Shown piece after piece: positions 6,686 to 16,142 of a stretch of 64,000 nt of DNA (the first letter of the stretch is position 1; each line of letters opens with the position of its first letter). Made by a program: the position numbers and the translations under genes. Where the stretch lies: the NCBI GenBank assembly GCA_946406195.1, contig CAMJJT010000003.1, forward strand, positions 1 to 64,000. The letters run 5' to 3'. This DNA is from an uncultured Bacteroidales bacterium. GTDB lineage: Bacteria > Bacteroidota > Bacteroidia > Bacteroidales > Paludibacteraceae. The notes beneath the pieces were generated by a model, which was not told where the DNA came from, ran no database searches, and saw only the letters and a list, made by a program, of their open reading frames with translations.

Positions 6686-8371
6686 ATGAAAAAAGGTTTA
6701 TTTCTTAGCCTCATTGCTGCAGTAGCATTGTTGGCATCGTGCAACAAGACGTTGCCGGAACCCGATCAGATCACCGTTAATCCGAACCCGCTGGTAAAGG
6801 TTGGTGACAAGGTAGAAGCTAAAATCACCGGTACTTTCCCTGCAAAGAAATTCGCCAAGAAAGGTGTGCTTGTAGTTACTCCGGTACTTAAGTATCAGGG
6901 TCAAGAGTCTGTTGGTGAGTCGGTTACTTACGTTGGTGAGAGAGCCAAAGAGAACGGTAAGACCGTTAATTACAGAGAGGGTGGTAAGTATTCTCAGAGT
7001 TGCTCGTTTGATTATGTTCCGGGAATGCACAAATCGGAGTTGTACTTGCGCTTCGAGGCACGTGTAGGAAAGAAAGTGATTGAGATTCCTGACCTGAAGA
7101 TCGCAGATGGTGTTGTTGCAACCTCTGAGTTGGCACAAGCCAAGGACAACAAGACGGCTTGCACACCGGATAAGTTCCAACGCGTTATTCAAGAGTTGAC
7201 TGAGGCTGATATCAAGTTCCTCATCCAGAGCGCTAACCTCCGTTCGTCGGAGACCAAGTCTGAGGCTGTTAAGGCTTTGCAGGCTGCTATCAAGGACGCA
7301 AACGCCGCTGAGCGCAAAGAGATCAATAAGATTGAGGTAGCAGGTTATGCATCGCCGGATGGTGGTATGGACCTGAACGAGAAGCTGGCTCAGAATCGTC
7401 AGAAAGTAGCTCAGAACTTCCTCAAGAACGACATGAAGAAGAACAAAATCAACAAAGAGATCGAGTCGAACATCACCGCTGAGGACTGGGCTGGTTTCCA
7501 AGCAGCTATGGAGAACAGCAACCTGCAAGACAAAGACCTCGTTCTGCGCGTGTTGTCTATGTACAGCGATCCTGAGGAGCGTGAGGCACAGATCAAGAAC
7601 CTGAGCGCCGTTTATAAGAACATCGCTGACGAGATTCTGCCGGCACTTCGTCGCAGCCGTCTTATCCTGACTACCGACCTGATCGGTAAGAGCGATGATG
7701 AGATCCGCGAGTTGGCCAAGAACGATCCGGCTCAACTGAGCGTTGAGGAGTTGCTGTACGCAGCTACGCTGACCAACGACAAAGCAGAGAAAATGGCTAT
7801 CTACGCTAAGGCAGCTAATATCTACAACGACTACCGCGCATGGAACGGTCTGGGTCAGTTGTATTTCGAGGAGGGTAACATCGCTGAGGCACGTCGTTGC
7901 TACGGTCACGCGTTGGCTATCCAGCCGAACGATCCGGACGTGAACTACAACGCAGGTGTAGCCGCTATGGCAGACGGTGACCTCGCTAAGGCTGAGGAGT
8001 ACCTCGGTAAAGCAGCCGGCACGAAGGCAAACCTGAACGCTGCTCTGGGTACACTCTATACGCAGAAGGGTAACTACGCAGCCGCTAAGAAAGCATATGG
8101 CAACAACGCTACCAACAACGCTGCTGTTCAGCAGATCCTCAACGAGGAGTATGCTGCTGCTACCGCTACTCTCAACAACGTAAAAGAGCCGAACGCTACG
8201 ACCGCTTATCTGAAAGCTATCGTTGGCGCTCGTACGAACGACAAAGCAGCCGTTTATGCTAACCTCAAATCCGCTATCGCTCAGGACGCTGCTCTCAAGG
8301 CTCGTGCTGCTGAGGATATCGAGTTTGCTAAGTTCGCAGAGGACGCTGAGTTCAAAGCAATCGTTAAATAA
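6686..8371 (+). CDS. OmpA-like and TPR-repeat lipoprotein, about 561 aa
   Basis: Start MKKGLFLSL (an in-frame ATG at 6680 adds two residues). The lipobox VALLASC makes it a lipoprotein. Residues about 10-150 form a beta-rich domain. About 185-330 look like an OmpA-type domain (NKIEVAGYASPDGG...NEKLAQNRQKVAQNFL), which usually binds peptidoglycan. From about 370 on are TPR units (AWNGLGQLYFEEGNIAEARRC). The codon choice is strongly biased (GGT, CGT, AAC, GCT), unlike its neighbours, which suggests very high expression and a major envelope protein. Its stop TAA overlaps the next start (TAATG). Confidence 0.85.
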   Translation: MKKGLFLSLIAAVALLASCNKTLPEPDQITVNPNPLVKVGDKVEAKITGTFPAKKFAKKGVLVVTPVLKYQGQESVGESVTYVGERAKENGKTVNYREGGKYSQSCSFDYVPGMHKSELYLRFEARVGKKVIEIPDLKIADGVVATSELAQAKDNKTACTPDKFQRVIQELTEADIKFLIQSANLRSSETKSEAVKALQAAIKDANAAERKEINKIEVAGYASPDGGMDLNEKLAQNRQKVAQNFLKNDMKKNKINKEIESNITAEDWAGFQAAMENSNLQDKDLVLRVLSMYSDPEEREAQIKNLSAVYKNIADEILPALRRSRLILTTDLIGKSDDEIRELAKNDPAQLSVEELLYAATLTNDKAEKMAIYAKAANIYNDYRAWNGLGQLYFEEGNIAEARRCYGHALAIQPNDPDVNYNAGVAAMADGDLAKAEEYLGKAAGTKANLNAALGTLYTQKGNYAAAKKAYGNNATNNAAVQQILNEEYAAATATLNNVKEPNATTAYLKAIVGARTNDKAAVYANLKSAIAQDAALKARAAEDIEFAKFAEDAEFKAIVK

Positions 8372-8607
8372 TGTCGGTTTTATTTCCGAAAGTAAATAAA
8401 CCCCGTGAGTGGGACTATCGCCCCATTTACTTCGACGAGGAAAAGGAGGCGCGCAAGGATAAAAAACTTGCGCGTCTTCATCACGGGTCGTTCCGGGAAG
8501 AGCACGAGAAAAACATGACAGAGTTGCGTAAGAAAAAGACTTCGCGCCTCACGTTCTGGATTGCGCTGCTCGCACTTCTCCTTTTTGCCTTCTATTTCCT
8601 ATTATAA
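8371..8607 (+). CDS. small C-terminally membrane-anchored protein, 78 aa
   Basis: Its ATG overlaps the stop of the preceding lipoprotein gene, so translation is probably coupled. The first 55 residues are highly charged (REWDYRPIYFDEEKEARKDKK), followed by one transmembrane helix (TFWIALLALLLFAFYFLL) at the extreme C-terminus. This gives a tail-anchored topology. No named family recognised. It is followed 28 bp later by mutL. Confidence 0.75.
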   Translation: MSVLFPKVNKPREWDYRPIYFDEEKEARKDKKLARLHHGSFREEHEKNMTELRKKKTSRLTFWIALLALLLFAFYFLL

Positions 8608-8635
8608 TACGCGTGTACGCGCGCGAATATATTAT

Positions 8636-10453
8636 ATGGATATAATTCATCTGTTACCGGATAGTGTAGCTAATCAGATAGCCGCCGGCGAAGTCATTCA
8701 ACGCCCGGCATCGTGTCTGAAAGAGCTGGTAGAGAACAGCTTGGACGCGGGAGCGACCCGTGTTCAGGTTATTGTTCGCGATGCCGGAAGAACGCTGCTA
8801 CAGGTGATCGATGACGGTATCGGCATGAGTGAGATGGATGCCCGTTTGGCTTTCGAGCGCCATGCCACCAGTAAGATCCGCGAGGCACAGGATCTCTTTT
8901 CTCTCCGCACGATGGGTTTTCGCGGCGAGGCATTAGCCAGTATTTGCGCCGTGGCTCAGGTAGAGATGACCACGCGGCGCAAAGAGGATGAGACAGGTAC
9001 GCTGCTTGAGATTCACGGTTCGGACGTAGTGCGTCAGGAACCTTGCAGCTGTCCCGTAGGAACGAACATCAAAGTGAGCAACCTGTTCTTCAACGTGCCG
9101 GTAAGGCGGAAATTCCTCAAGACCGACCAGACCGAGTTGCGGAATCTTCTGAACGAGTTCTATCACATCGTGCTCGTCTATCCGAAAGTCAGTTTCACTT
9201 TCGTACATAACGACGAGATCGTAATGGAGTTGCCGGCAGGCAGCGAGAAACAGCGGATTGAGGCGGTTTTCGGAAACCCCAAACGCAATGTGTTCACGTC
9301 TTCCTTCGTGGACATTAACACCGTTACGGATCTTGTTTCCATACACGGATTCGTCGTCAAGCCGGAAAACGCTACCAAGAAATCGGAGCAGTATTTCTTT
9401 GTCAACGGCCGGTACATGCGCCATCCGTACTTCCTGAAAGCGGTCTTGACCGCTTATTCGGGTATGCTGCCTAATGATTACCAGCCGTCCTTCTTCATCT
9501 ATTTCGACATCGCGCCGGAGGCGATTGACGTCAATATACACCCGACGAAGACGGAGATTAAGTTTGCCGACGAGCAGACCATTTTCCAGATTCTCATGGC
9601 GTCGGTTCGCGAAGCATTAGGCAAATTCACTTTAGCGCCCCAGATCGATTTCGACACCTCAGGAAGTATCGACATCCCATCTGCGCAGACCCGTCCGGTG
9701 AGCCAACCGAAAGTGACGGTTGACCCGAACTACAATCCTTTCAATGCACGTCATTCGTTTGTGGAGCAACAACGGACGGTGAACCACTGGGAAAGTCTAT
9801 ATGAGGGATTGAAAAATGAGCGTTCGTATAGCGAACTCAATGATGGAATGAGCGCTTCGCTCAATGATGATTTGTTGCACCCCGAAGATGTGAGTTCTTG
9901 TCCGCTATGGCAGTACGCGGGTAAGTATATTCTACTGCCTACAGGGCATGGGCTGCTTCTCATTAACCAGCGTCGCGCTCATGCTGCTATTCTTTACCAT
10001 CAATTCCTTGAACAACTGAGTTTGACCCAAGGAGCGATGCAGCAGTTACTCTTCCCCGAAGTGCTCGTTTTGCCGCCGGATGAGATGGTCCTTGTGCAAG
10101 ATTTACTGCCGGACCTGCGTGCCATCGGGTTTGACATAGAGCAACTCAGTCCGGATAGTTACTCTATCCAAGGGTTGCCGGCACAGTTAGTGAACCAATC
10201 CGCGGTTTTAGTGCTGCAAGATATTATTCATGACGTGCGCGAACGAGGCGCGGATACACAACGCGAATGGCGCGAACAGATTGCGGCTACTTTAGCCGAG
10301 AACGGCGCTATTCCGTACGGCAAGACATTGAGCGAGGAAGAGATGCGTGAGTTGGTGACCAAACTGGTGGAACTGCCTCATTACCAACGCACTGCCAAAG
10401 GAAAAACCATCGTGTCGGTCCTGTCCGATGAAGAAATAAACAAACGTTTTTGA
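8636..10453 (+). CDS. mutL: DNA mismatch repair protein MutL
   Basis: ATPase that links MutS mismatch recognition to strand incision. GHKL ATPase motifs: ELVENSLDAGA (about 34-45), IDDGIGMS (about 58-66), MGFRGEALASI (about 90-100) and GTNIKVSNLFFNVPVRRKF (about 140-160). The C-terminal dimerisation domain begins near residue 420. I choose the ATG at 8636 (MDIIHLLPDSVANQIAAGEV), the universal N-terminus; the frame is open further upstream inside the previous gene. The linker (about 380-415) contains near-repeats of a CTCAATGATG/GAGCG sequence giving SELNDGMSASLNDD. Confidence 0.95.
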   Translation: MDIIHLLPDSVANQIAAGEVIQRPASCLKELVENSLDAGATRVQVIVRDAGRTLLQVIDDGIGMSEMDARLAFERHATSKIREAQDLFSLRTMGFRGEALASICAVAQVEMTTRRKEDETGTLLEIHGSDVVRQEPCSCPVGTNIKVSNLFFNVPVRRKFLKTDQTELRNLLNEFYHIVLVYPKVSFTFVHNDEIVMELPAGSEKQRIEAVFGNPKRNVFTSSFVDINTVTDLVSIHGFVVKPENATKKSEQYFFVNGRYMRHPYFLKAVLTAYSGMLPNDYQPSFFIYFDIAPEAIDVNIHPTKTEIKFADEQTIFQILMASVREALGKFTLAPQIDFDTSGSIDIPSAQTRPVSQPKVTVDPNYNPFNARHSFVEQQRTVNHWESLYEGLKNERSYSELNDGMSASLNDDLLHPEDVSSCPLWQYAGKYILLPTGHGLLLINQRRAHAAILYHQFLEQLSLTQGAMQQLLFPEVLVLPPDEMVLVQDLLPDLRAIGFDIEQLSPDSYSIQGLPAQLVNQSAVLVLQDIIHDVRERGADTQREWREQIAATLAENGAIPYGKTLSEEEMRELVTKLVELPHYQRTAKGKTIVSVLSDEEINKRF

Positions 10454-10455
10454 CC

Positions 10456-11286
10456 ATGAAGAATTATCCTTTGTACATAGTACTTTGTACCTTTGCCCTT
10501 TTTACGGCTTGTACGCCGCAAGATCACTTGACGATTTTGCACACGAACGACACCCATTCGCAGGTAGATCCCAAAGCGAACGGACAAGGAGGTTATGCAC
10601 GACGGATGGGTTTGATTCGCGAGGAGCGCAAAGCGGACAAACACCTGCTTCTGGTGGATGCCGGCGATTTCTGTCAAGGCACACCGTATTTCAATTTCTA
10701 CCACGGACGGGTGGAGATTAACGCGATGAACCGTATGGGATACGATGCTGTCACCTTGGGAAATCATGAGTTCGACTACGGGTTGGACACCTTGGCTGCC
10801 GTTCTGCAGACCGCCCAATTCCCTGTTGTGTGCGCGAACTATGATTTTACGGGCACGCCCTTGGAGGCACTGATTCGACCCTACACGATCGTGCGCAAAG
10901 GAGGTCTCAAGATCGGAATCTTCGGTTTGGGATGCGATCCGAAGGGTCTTATTACCGATAAGAATTTTTCTCCGGCTAAGTACCTTGCTCCATACCCCAT
11001 CGCACAAGCCATGGCGGACACGCTTCGGGCACAAGGTTGCGATGTGGTGGTTTGTCTGAGCCACATGGGCACATACGGAAAAGCTCCCGAAGATGTATGC
11101 GATGCATCGATGGTGGCATGCACGCGCGGAATAGATGTCGTGATCGGCGGACATACCCACCAATTTTATGATCATGCACGCGTCGCCAATTTGGACGGAG
11201 ATAGCATTCCAGTGTGCCAAATGAGCAAGTCAGGAGCCTATTTAGGCAAAATTATGCTATTTTTAGGTGACAAAAATGAAAATTAA
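10456..11286 (+). CDS. 5'-nucleotidase-like metallophosphoesterase lipoprotein, 276 aa
   Basis: Metallophosphoesterase of the UshA/CpdB N-terminal type: ILHTNDTHSQ (metal-binding DxH), VDAGDFCQGTPYF, TLGNHEFDYG, LSHMG and VIGGHTHQFY are all present. It covers the catalytic domain only; the C-terminal substrate domain of full UshA is missing. The lipobox LFTAC places it in the envelope. The first possible ATG (10450) overlaps the mutL stop; 10456 gives MKNYPLYIVL. The signal-peptide codons are made of a TTTGTAC/TAGTAC-type repeat (10470-10490). Confidence 0.85.
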   Translation: MKNYPLYIVLCTFALFTACTPQDHLTILHTNDTHSQVDPKANGQGGYARRMGLIREERKADKHLLLVDAGDFCQGTPYFNFYHGRVEINAMNRMGYDAVTLGNHEFDYGLDTLAAVLQTAQFPVVCANYDFTGTPLEALIRPYTIVRKGGLKIGIFGLGCDPKGLITDKNFSPAKYLAPYPIAQAMADTLRAQGCDVVVCLSHMGTYGKAPEDVCDASMVACTRGIDVVIGGHTHQFYDHARVANLDGDSIPVCQMSKSGAYLGKIMLFLGDKNEN

Positions 11287-11297
11287 AACAAAAAAAT

Positions 11298-11328
11298 TTG
11301 CATAATCCAGAAAAAAGCAGTAATTTTG
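11298..11328 (+). promoter_or_regulatory. acpP-fabF promoter
   Basis: TTG (11298-11300), 20 bp, TAATTTTG (11321-11328). The spacer ends AAAAAAGCAG. The leader before acpP is about 80 bp and A-rich. Confidence 0.85.
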
Positions 11329-11413
11329 TGCCGTATTTGCAAAATAGGCGAAAACTAACAAGTACAAAAATTAATAAAAACACACATAAATATTAACTAA
11401 AAGATTTAGTATT

Positions 11414-11650
11414 ATGGCAGAAATTGATGCAAAAGTGAAAGCGATCATCGTTGATAAGCTTGGCGTTGAGGAGTCTCAAGTAACGAACGAGGCTAATTTC
11501 CAAACCGACCTTGGTGCGGATTCGTTAGACACCGTAGAGATGATTATGGAGTTTGAGAAAGATTTCGGTATCTCGATTCCCGACGAGGATGCACAGAAGA
11601 TTGCAACCGTAGGTGATGCGATCGCTTATGTGGAGAATGCAATGAAATAA
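11414..11650 (+). CDS. acpP: acyl carrier protein
   Basis: 78-aa carrier for fatty-acid chains. The phosphopantetheine site is the Ser in [13 protein letters not shown] (about residue 38). Length and acidity are standard. It is followed by a strong hairpin and then fabF, the usual acpP-fabF pair. Confidence 0.97.
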   Translation: MAEIDAKVKAIIVDKLGVEESQVTNEANFQTDLGADSLDTVEMIMEFEKDFGISIPDEDAQKIATVGDAIAYVENAMK

Positions 11651-11669
11651 TTCGCTTCCACAAGTGGTT

Positions 11670-11711
11670 TACGAGTTTACGGGAAATCTGTAAACTCGTA
11701 TGCTTTTTATG
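11670..11711 (+). terminator. terminator or attenuator between acpP and fabF
   Basis: Perfect 11-bp arms TACGAGTTTAC (11670-11680) and GTAAACTCGTA (11690-11700), then TGCTTTTTATG. It would end some transcripts after acpP, giving more acpP than fabF message. Confidence 0.75.
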
Positions 11712-11727
11712 TATAGTATAGATAAAC

Positions 11728-12987
11728 ATGCAGTTAAAACGAGTTGTTATTACAGGTCTTGGCGCCTTGACGCCGGTAGGTAATTCGGCACAAGAGACAT
11801 GGCATTCCCTGATAAACGGTGTGAGCGGCATTGCCCCCATCACCGCTTTTGATGCCAGCTTGTTCAAGACCCAGTTTGCGGGAGAAGTGAAGAACTTCGA
11901 CCCCTCTGCGGTGATGGATCGCAAAGAGGCGCGTAAGATGGACCGCTACTCCCAGTTCTCCGTTTGCGTGGCAGACGAAGCGCTGCGTGACAGCGGCATC
12001 GATCTGGAAAAAGAAGACCGCAGTCGTGTCGGTGTGATCTGGGGAAGTGGTATGGGCGGTTTGCAATCCACCGAGTCGGAGATTATCGATTTTGCGAAAG
12101 GCGACGGTGTGCCGCGCTTTAATCCGTTCATGATTCCGAAAGCAATCCCCAGCATCGCTGCCGGACAGATCTCCATCCGTTTCGGTTTGGGAGGTCCCAG
12201 TTTCTCGGTTTCTACCGCCTGCTCCTCTTCTTCCCATGCTGTAGGTTCGGCGTTTGACCAGATTCGTCTGGGACACGCGGATGTGCTGCTTACCGGCGGC
12301 GCCGACGCGGATGTGACGTACACCGGTATCGGAGGATTCAACAGTCTGCATGCTTTATCTACGCGCAATGAATCGCCCGCTACCGCCAGCAGGCCTTTCT
12401 CCAAATCGCGAGACGGATTCGTGTTAGGCGAAGGAGCTGCTTGTCTGATCTTGGAGGAATACGAGCACGCCAAAGCCCGAGGCGCTAAAGTGTATGCAGA
12501 GATTATCGGCGAGGGAATGACATCCGACGCGTACCATATGACAGCGCCCGATCCCGAAGGAAAAGGGGCTGAGCGTGTCATGCGTCTGGCGCTCAAAGAT
12601 GCCGGTCTGGAGCCGGAGCAAGTGGATTTCATCAACACACACGGCACCTCGACACCGCTCGGTGACGTGACGGAGATAAAAGCTATCCAGCGCGTTTTCG
12701 GAGAGCATGTATATGAGATGAATCTCGACTCCACCAAGTCCATGACCGGACATTTGATTGGTGCTACCGGTGCAGTAGAAGCCTTGGCGTGCATCATGGC
12801 GCTCAAAGACGGAATCATTCCTCCTACGATCAATCATGACCCGGACGATATAGACGAAGAGATTGATTATCGCATCAATTTTACCTTCGACAAGGCGCAA
12901 AAACGCGATATCAAATATGCGCTGAGTAACACCTTCGGTTTCGGAGGACACAACGCATGTCTCATATTTAAAAAATGGGAAGAGTGA
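11728..12987 (+). CDS. fabF: beta-ketoacyl-ACP synthase II
   Basis: Elongates acyl-ACP in fatty-acid synthesis. The catalytic triad is visible: Cys 165 in VSTACSSSSHA, His near 304 in NTHGTSTPLGD and His near 340 in KSMTGHLIGA. The 419-aa length is typical. Start ATG gives MQLKRVVITGLGALTPVG, the standard N-terminus. It is downstream of acpP and separated from it by the 11670 hairpin. Confidence 0.96.
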   Translation: MQLKRVVITGLGALTPVGNSAQETWHSLINGVSGIAPITAFDASLFKTQFAGEVKNFDPSAVMDRKEARKMDRYSQFSVCVADEALRDSGIDLEKEDRSRVGVIWGSGMGGLQSTESEIIDFAKGDGVPRFNPFMIPKAIPSIAAGQISIRFGLGGPSFSVSTACSSSSHAVGSAFDQIRLGHADVLLTGGADADVTYTGIGGFNSLHALSTRNESPATASRPFSKSRDGFVLGEGAACLILEEYEHAKARGAKVYAEIIGEGMTSDAYHMTAPDPEGKGAERVMRLALKDAGLEPEQVDFINTHGTSTPLGDVTEIKAIQRVFGEHVYEMNLDSTKSMTGHLIGATGAVEALACIMALKDGIIPPTINHDPDDIDEEIDYRINFTFDKAQKRDIKYALSNTFGFGGHNACLIFKKWEE

Positions 12988-13034
12988 CCCATAAATCTCA
13001 CTCTCATTAGTCACAATAAATTATTTAAGGTTTT

Positions 13035-13229
13035 ATGATTACAACAATTGGAGAGAACGCAGGTGCCATTTGGGGTGCTCTGCAGAACGGTGCTCTTGGA
13101 TTAAAGGCACTGAAGAAAGCTACCAAACTCAAAAACGAGGAGCTCTATCTGGCTCTCGGTTGGCTTGCTCGTGAGGGTAAAGTAACCTTCACTGAGGGCG
13201 AAGCTGAACTTGTAGTAGCATTGGCTTAA
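13035..13229 (+). CDS. winged-helix domain protein (DUF2582-like), 64 aa
   Basis: A single small winged helix: [11 protein letters not shown], then [28 protein letters not shown]. The pattern matches the short DUF2582-type winged-helix proteins common in Bacteroidales, thought to bind DNA; target unknown. It lies 47 bp after fabF and 2 bp before asd, so it is likely part of the same transcript. Confidence 0.75.
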   Translation: MITTIGENAGAIWGALQNGALGLKALKKATKLKNEELYLALGWLAREGKVTFTEGEAELVVALA

Positions 13230-13231
13230 TT

Positions 13232-14239
13232 ATGGTTATTGCCATCGTTGGCGCCTCTGGCGCTGTCGGACAGGAACTGCTGGCTGTACTTGAACAGCGG
13301 CAGTTCCCCATCTCCGAACTCCGACTTTTCGGATCCGAGCGGAGTGCCGGCACTACATATCTATTCCGCGGCAAAGAACACACCGTTCAAGTGCTGCAAC
13401 ATAACGACGCATTCCAAGGCGTCGATATTGCTTTTGTATCCGCGGGCGCGAGCGTGTCACGTACCTACGCGGAAGACATTACCCGTTTTGGCGCTATTAT
13501 GATTGATAACTCGTCGGCTTTCCGCATGGATGAGGATGTGCCTTTGGTTGTACCCGAGGTGAATGCCGCCGACGCATTGAAAGCGCCACGTCGGATTATC
13601 GCCAACCCGAATTGCACCACGATACAAATGGTGGTAGCACTGCAGGCGATTGAGCAAATCAGCCATATCAAGCGCGTTCATGTAGCCACGTATCAAGCGG
13701 CTTCCGGCGCCGGTGCGCAGGCGATGAAAGAACTGGAGACACAATACCGTCAGGTTCTCCACGGAGAAGAAGTGACGGTCAATAAGTTTGCGTACCAATT
13801 GGCGTACAACGTCATCCCCCATATTGATGTCTTCACCGAAAATGGATACACCAAAGAGGAGATGAAGATGTTCAACGAGACACGCAAAATCATGCACTCC
13901 GATGTCAAAGTGAGTGCCACTTGCGTTCGTGTCCCCTCCTTAAGGGCACACAGCGAAAGTATCTGGATTGAAACAGAGAAACCGGTTAGTGTCGATCAGG
14001 CCAAAGCGGCTTTTGCCAGCGCGCAAGGCTGTGTGCTGATGGACGAACCGGAGAAGAAAATATACCCTATGCCCCTCTTCTTGAGCGGCAAAGATGAAGT
14101 TTTCATCGGACGTATCCGCAAGGATTTAAGCGATGAGAACGGTTTGAGTTTTTGGTGCGTCAGTGACCAAATCCGCAAAGGGGCAGCACTCAACGCCGTA
14201 CAAATAGCCGAATACCTGTTAAAGGTGAGTAAGGACTAA
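13232..14239 (+). CDS. asd: aspartate-semialdehyde dehydrogenase
   Basis: Reduces aspartyl-phosphate to the semialdehyde for lysine, threonine, methionine and diaminopimelate synthesis. N-terminal NADP loop [13 protein letters not shown], active-site Cys in [10 protein letters not shown] (about 128), and [10 protein letters not shown]. 335 aa is normal. Its stop overlaps the next ATG (TAATG). Confidence 0.95.
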   Translation: MVIAIVGASGAVGQELLAVLEQRQFPISELRLFGSERSAGTTYLFRGKEHTVQVLQHNDAFQGVDIAFVSAGASVSRTYAEDITRFGAIMIDNSSAFRMDEDVPLVVPEVNAADALKAPRRIIANPNCTTIQMVVALQAIEQISHIKRVHVATYQAASGAGAQAMKELETQYRQVLHGEEVTVNKFAYQLAYNVIPHIDVFTENGYTKEEMKMFNETRKIMHSDVKVSATCVRVPSLRAHSESIWIETEKPVSVDQAKAAFASAQGCVLMDEPEKKIYPMPLFLSGKDEVFIGRIRKDLSDENGLSFWCVSDQIRKGAALNAVQIAEYLLKVSKD

Positions 14240-15501
14240 TGACCAACGACCAGCCACATATCGAAATCATGGCTCCCGTAGGGTGCTGGGAATCTCTGGC
14301 GGCGGCAATTCAAGCCGGCGCTACGAGTGTGTATTTTGGCATTGAGCACCTGAACATGCGAGCACGCAGCTCGGTCAATTTCACGACCGACGATATGGCG
14401 ACGATTGTTACCACCTGTCGTGAAACCGGCGTCAAGACCTACCTGACGGTCAACACCGTCATGTATCCGGAGGACCTGCCACTCATGCGTCAGATCGTGG
14501 ACAAAGCGCACGACGTAGGCGTAGATGCTATTATCGCCAGCGATGTAGCGGTGATGCAGTATGCCAACGCTATCGGGCAGGAAGTGCATCTCTCCACCCA
14601 ACTCAATATCGCCAATACCGAGGCGCTCAAGTTCTACGCCCAGTTTGCCGATGTGGTTGTCTTAGCGCGGGAACTGAATATGGAGCAGGTCGCTTCTATC
14701 TACCGAGACATTGAGGAACAGCAGATCTGCGGTCGTTTGGGGCAACCCATCCGCATTGAGATGTTCTGCCATGGCGCCTTGTGCATGGCGGTAAGCGGAA
14801 AATGTTACCTCAGCCTCAATAACTATGGCCTTAGCGCTAACCGAGGAGCGTGCGTGCAGATTTGCCGCAGAGGGTACACCGTCAAGGATAAGTCCTCGGA
14901 CCTCGAACTCGACATCGATAACCAGTATATCATGTCGCCCAAGGACCTGAAGACCATCCATTTCCTGAACAAGATGTTAGACGCCGGAGTCCGTGTGCTC
15001 AAGATCGAAGGTCGTGCCCGCGGTGCGGAATATGTATCGACCGTCGTGAGTTGTTATCGCGAAGCGGTAGAGGCATGGCAACGCGGCGAATACGCCGATG
15101 AGGCACTCATCGAGAAGAAGATAGCCGGATGGGACGAACGGCTTAGCCGCGTCTTCAACCGTGGTTTCTGGGACGGATATTATCAGGGTCAGCGGCTGGG
15201 CGAATGGACCCATTCATATGGCAATAAAGCGACGCGCAAGAAAGTCTATGCCGCCAAATGCACCAATTTCTTCAAGAACCTGAACGTAGCGGAGTTCTTG
15301 GTGGAAGCGGTGGACGCTATAGACGAAGGACAGGATTTACTGATCACCGGCGAGACCACCGGCGTTTATGAATGCAAAGCGGAAGGTCTGCGCGATGCGA
15401 AAGGAAACCCCACCTCATGCGTACATAAAGGCGAGTATTTCTCGCTCAAGACGGACACGCTGATTCGGCGCGGCGACAAACTCTATCTATGGACGGAATA
15501 A
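14239..15501 (+). CDS. U32 family peptidase / tRNA hydroxylation protein (TrhP/YegQ-like)
   Basis: U32 proteins of this type are now linked to prephenate-dependent 5-hydroxyuridine formation in tRNA, although they are annotated as peptidases. Family marks: IMAPVGCWESLAAAIQAGA at the N-terminus, EMFCHGALCMAVSGKC (about 172-188) and GACVQICRRGY (about 205-215), which supply the conserved cysteines that may hold an Fe-S cluster. The start is ATGACCAACGACCAG, i.e. a GACCAACGACC repeat that supplies codons MTNDQ. Overlaps asd by one base and the next gene by 13. Confidence 0.85.
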   Translation: MTNDQPHIEIMAPVGCWESLAAAIQAGATSVYFGIEHLNMRARSSVNFTTDDMATIVTTCRETGVKTYLTVNTVMYPEDLPLMRQIVDKAHDVGVDAIIASDVAVMQYANAIGQEVHLSTQLNIANTEALKFYAQFADVVVLARELNMEQVASIYRDIEEQQICGRLGQPIRIEMFCHGALCMAVSGKCYLSLNNYGLSANRGACVQICRRGYTVKDKSSDLELDIDNQYIMSPKDLKTIHFLNKMLDAGVRVLKIEGRARGAEYVSTVVSCYREAVEAWQRGEYADEALIEKKIAGWDERLSRVFNRGFWDGYYQGQRLGEWTHSYGNKATRKKVYAAKCTNFFKNLNVAEFLVEAVDAIDEGQDLLITGETTGVYECKAEGLRDAKGNPTSCVHKGEYFSLKTDTLIRRGDKLYLWTE

Positions 15502-16142
15502 GCCACATATTATCCCTTACCAGCGCACCTTGGTGCGGTTGGACGATGTTAGTATTGCTCCTTTGCGCAGTGCTGGGCGAGATCTTCCAGCCCGGCGTGA
15601 TCAGCCAAGCGCACGCATCGCTCCTCTCGCAAAACGACCGTACCTACAAAGATGCACCTGTCAATTTTCAGGGACAACTGCTGATGACCATTTTCCGTAT
15701 CGGCACTATAGCGATGGGTTTATACCTCTGCCTTTACACGGGAGGACAATCCGGATTCGGCGTTTTTGCGGCTTTATGCGGTCTGGTCATCGCTTTGATC
15801 TTGGTTAAGATGCTATGCAACAACCTGCTGGATTACACTTTCCAGATCTCACGCCGCTTTATGCCGCCTTATGAGCAATACAGCGACATCACCACCATAA
15901 CCACCTACCTGCTCTATCCCGCCCTACTGGTGATGCTGAGAGTGGATAATCTGGTGCTTAACAGATGGTTGGTAGGTGTTGTGGCAGCCCTTTTCCTGCT
16001 GATGTGGCTCTACCGCTTAGCGCGCAATTATGTACATTCTTTCGCCGGTTTGGCGTATGTGGTGCTATATATTGCTACTTTGGAAATACTGCCTTTGGGC
16101 ATCCTTTTTTATCTTGGTTTGAAAACTATATCCATCATATGA
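15489..16142 (+). CDS. DUF4271 integral membrane protein, 217 aa
   Basis: Five or six hydrophobic helices (MLVLLLCAVLGEI, TIAMGLYLCLYT, VFAALCGLVIALILV, LLYPALLVML, WLVGVVAALFLLMWLY, VLYIATLEILPLGILFYLGL). This is the layout of the Bacteroidota DUF4271 family, commonly placed next to hemD. Function unknown. It overlaps the end of the U32 gene by 13 bp and the hemD start by 4 bp (ATGA). Confidence 0.8.
   Translation: MDGISHILSLTSAPWCGWTMLVLLLCAVLGEIFQPGVISQAHASLLSQNDRTYKDAPVNFQGQLLMTIFRIGTIAMGLYLCLYTGGQSGFGVFAALCGLVIALILVKMLCNNLLDYTFQISRRFMPPYEQYSDITTITTYLLYPALLVMLRVDNLVLNRWLVGVVAALFLLMWLYRLARNYVHSFAGLAYVVLYIATLEILPLGILFYLGLKTISII

Noticed and set aside
6698..7909. 403-codon minus-strand open frame
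   Set aside because: Antisense to the highly biased OmpA/TPR lipoprotein gene; no promoter and a Leu/Val-rich nonsense composition.
11670..11711. possible metabolite-sensing leader of fabF
   Set aside because: Only one simple hairpin with a T-rich tail is present; a plain terminator or attenuator is enough to explain it.
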